Assembly: GCA_036675565.1 (NCBI GenBank)
Contig: JAKFER010000309.1
Span: 1 to 40,396 of the forward strand
DNA length: 40,396 bases
DNA from: JACCYQ01 sp036675565
Lineage (GTDB): Bacteria > Bacteroidota > Bacteroidia > Chitinophagales > Chitinophagaceae
Direction: 5' to 3'
The position numbers and the translations under genes are program-made. Shown in pieces: positions 40,221 to 40,396 of the stretch. Each line of letters begins with the position of its first letter. Within the stretch, counting starts at the first letter, position 1. The notes under the pieces were generated by a model. It saw only the letters and a program-made list of their open reading frames with translations. It ran no database searches and was not told the DNA's origin.

Positions 40221-40396
40221 ATGAAAAAATTATTTCTATCTGTTATCGGCATGTATCTCGGGATACTTGCAGCATTTTCACAAGGAAGTTTACCCGCAGA
40301 TTCCAGTTACAAAAAAAGAAAATTAAGTTTTGAAGAAGCGAACATCGTTTCAAGTTATTATACCCAGGATGGCAATAACGCAGCTGTGACCGGGGG
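40221..40396 (+). CDS. DUF3570 family protein, partial (N-terminus only)
   Basis: The gene starts at ATG 40221 and runs off the right edge after 58 codons. The visible part has a signal peptide (LFLSVIGMYLGILAAFSQ) and then SYYTQDGNNAAVTG, which matches the conserved N-terminal DUF3570 pattern SYYxQDGxxSAVTGG. DUF3570 proteins are predicted outer-membrane beta barrels. It is the fourth gene of the thioredoxin-ApbE-DUF4266 operon. The rest lies beyond the window. Confidence 0.87.
   Translation, partial: MKKLFLSVIGMYLGILAAFSQGSLPADSSYKKRKLSFEEANIVSSYYTQDGNNAAVTG

Noticed and set aside
1..40396. tRNA genes, rRNA genes, insertion sequences, integrases or prophage genes
   Set aside because: I looked for T-loop/anticodon patterns, transposase motifs and terminal inverted repeats by eye and found none that hold up.

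Overview
The window looks like chromosomal DNA from a Bacteroidota bacterium, most likely a free-living, aerobic to facultatively denitrifying member of Chitinophagales/Sphingobacteriales. The evidence is a PorP/SprF-like protein beside a huge PKD protein with a type IX secretion (T9SS type B, gliding-motility-associated) C-terminal domain, a TonB receptor with an N-terminal carboxypeptidase-like domain, TAnnTTTG-type -7 promoter elements, few Shine-Dalgarno sequences, and an AT-leaning base composition. I see no rRNA, tRNA, insertion sequence, prophage or CRISPR array. No gene-free stretch exceeds 300 bases; the largest are about 280 bp (nirK/ppsA) and 260 bp (upstream of sufB).

Layout. 1-8.9 kb (minus strand): a partial outer-membrane barrel gene, a GlcD-type FAD oxidase, the PorP/SprF + PKD surface-protein pair, and recG. 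9-11.4 kb: a membrane family 2 glycosyltransferase (minus) and a WecA/TagO-type sugar-phosphate transferase (plus), both envelope-polysaccharide genes. 11.4-19.1 kb (minus): a sensory block of a REC-PAS-kinase, a CHASE3-GAF hybrid kinase with three receivers, a CheR, a receiver-less CheB, then cvfB. There is no chemoreceptor, CheA or CheW.

19.3-24.1 kb (minus): a Crp/Fnr-type regulator followed by a short Rossmann reductase, YceI, a luciferase-like monooxygenase and DoxX; also a Gly-rich protein of unknown function and an OsmC protein. Two promoters here carry paired FNR-like boxes (TGAy-N4-GTCA type) at nearly identical spacing from the -7 element, which suggests a local regulon. 24.1-30.6 kb (minus): a complete suf iron-sulfur operon, sufB-C-D-S-E-sufT, ending in an Rrf2/IscR-like regulator that has three candidate cluster cysteines. 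A perfect 6-4-6 inverted repeat sits next to the -7 element upstream of sufB and is a good candidate operator for that regulator.

30.7-38.4 kb: a serine beta-lactamase-like hydrolase (plus), a lipoprotein copper nitrite reductase NirK (minus), divergent PEP synthase (plus) with an FNR-like box 41 bp before its start, a TonB-dependent receptor (minus), and a stand-alone response regulator (plus). 38.6 kb to the right edge (plus): an overlapping operon of a thioredoxin-fold protein, an ApbE-type FMN transferase without a visible signal peptide, a DUF4266 lipoprotein ending in CGCN, and the start of a DUF3570 outer-membrane protein. This last operon is the best candidate in the window for an incompletely described system.

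Starts were checked codon by codon. recG has no ATG and probably starts at ATT; the PKD protein starts at TTG; ppsA, cheB and the serine hydrolase were given starts inside the longest possible frame.
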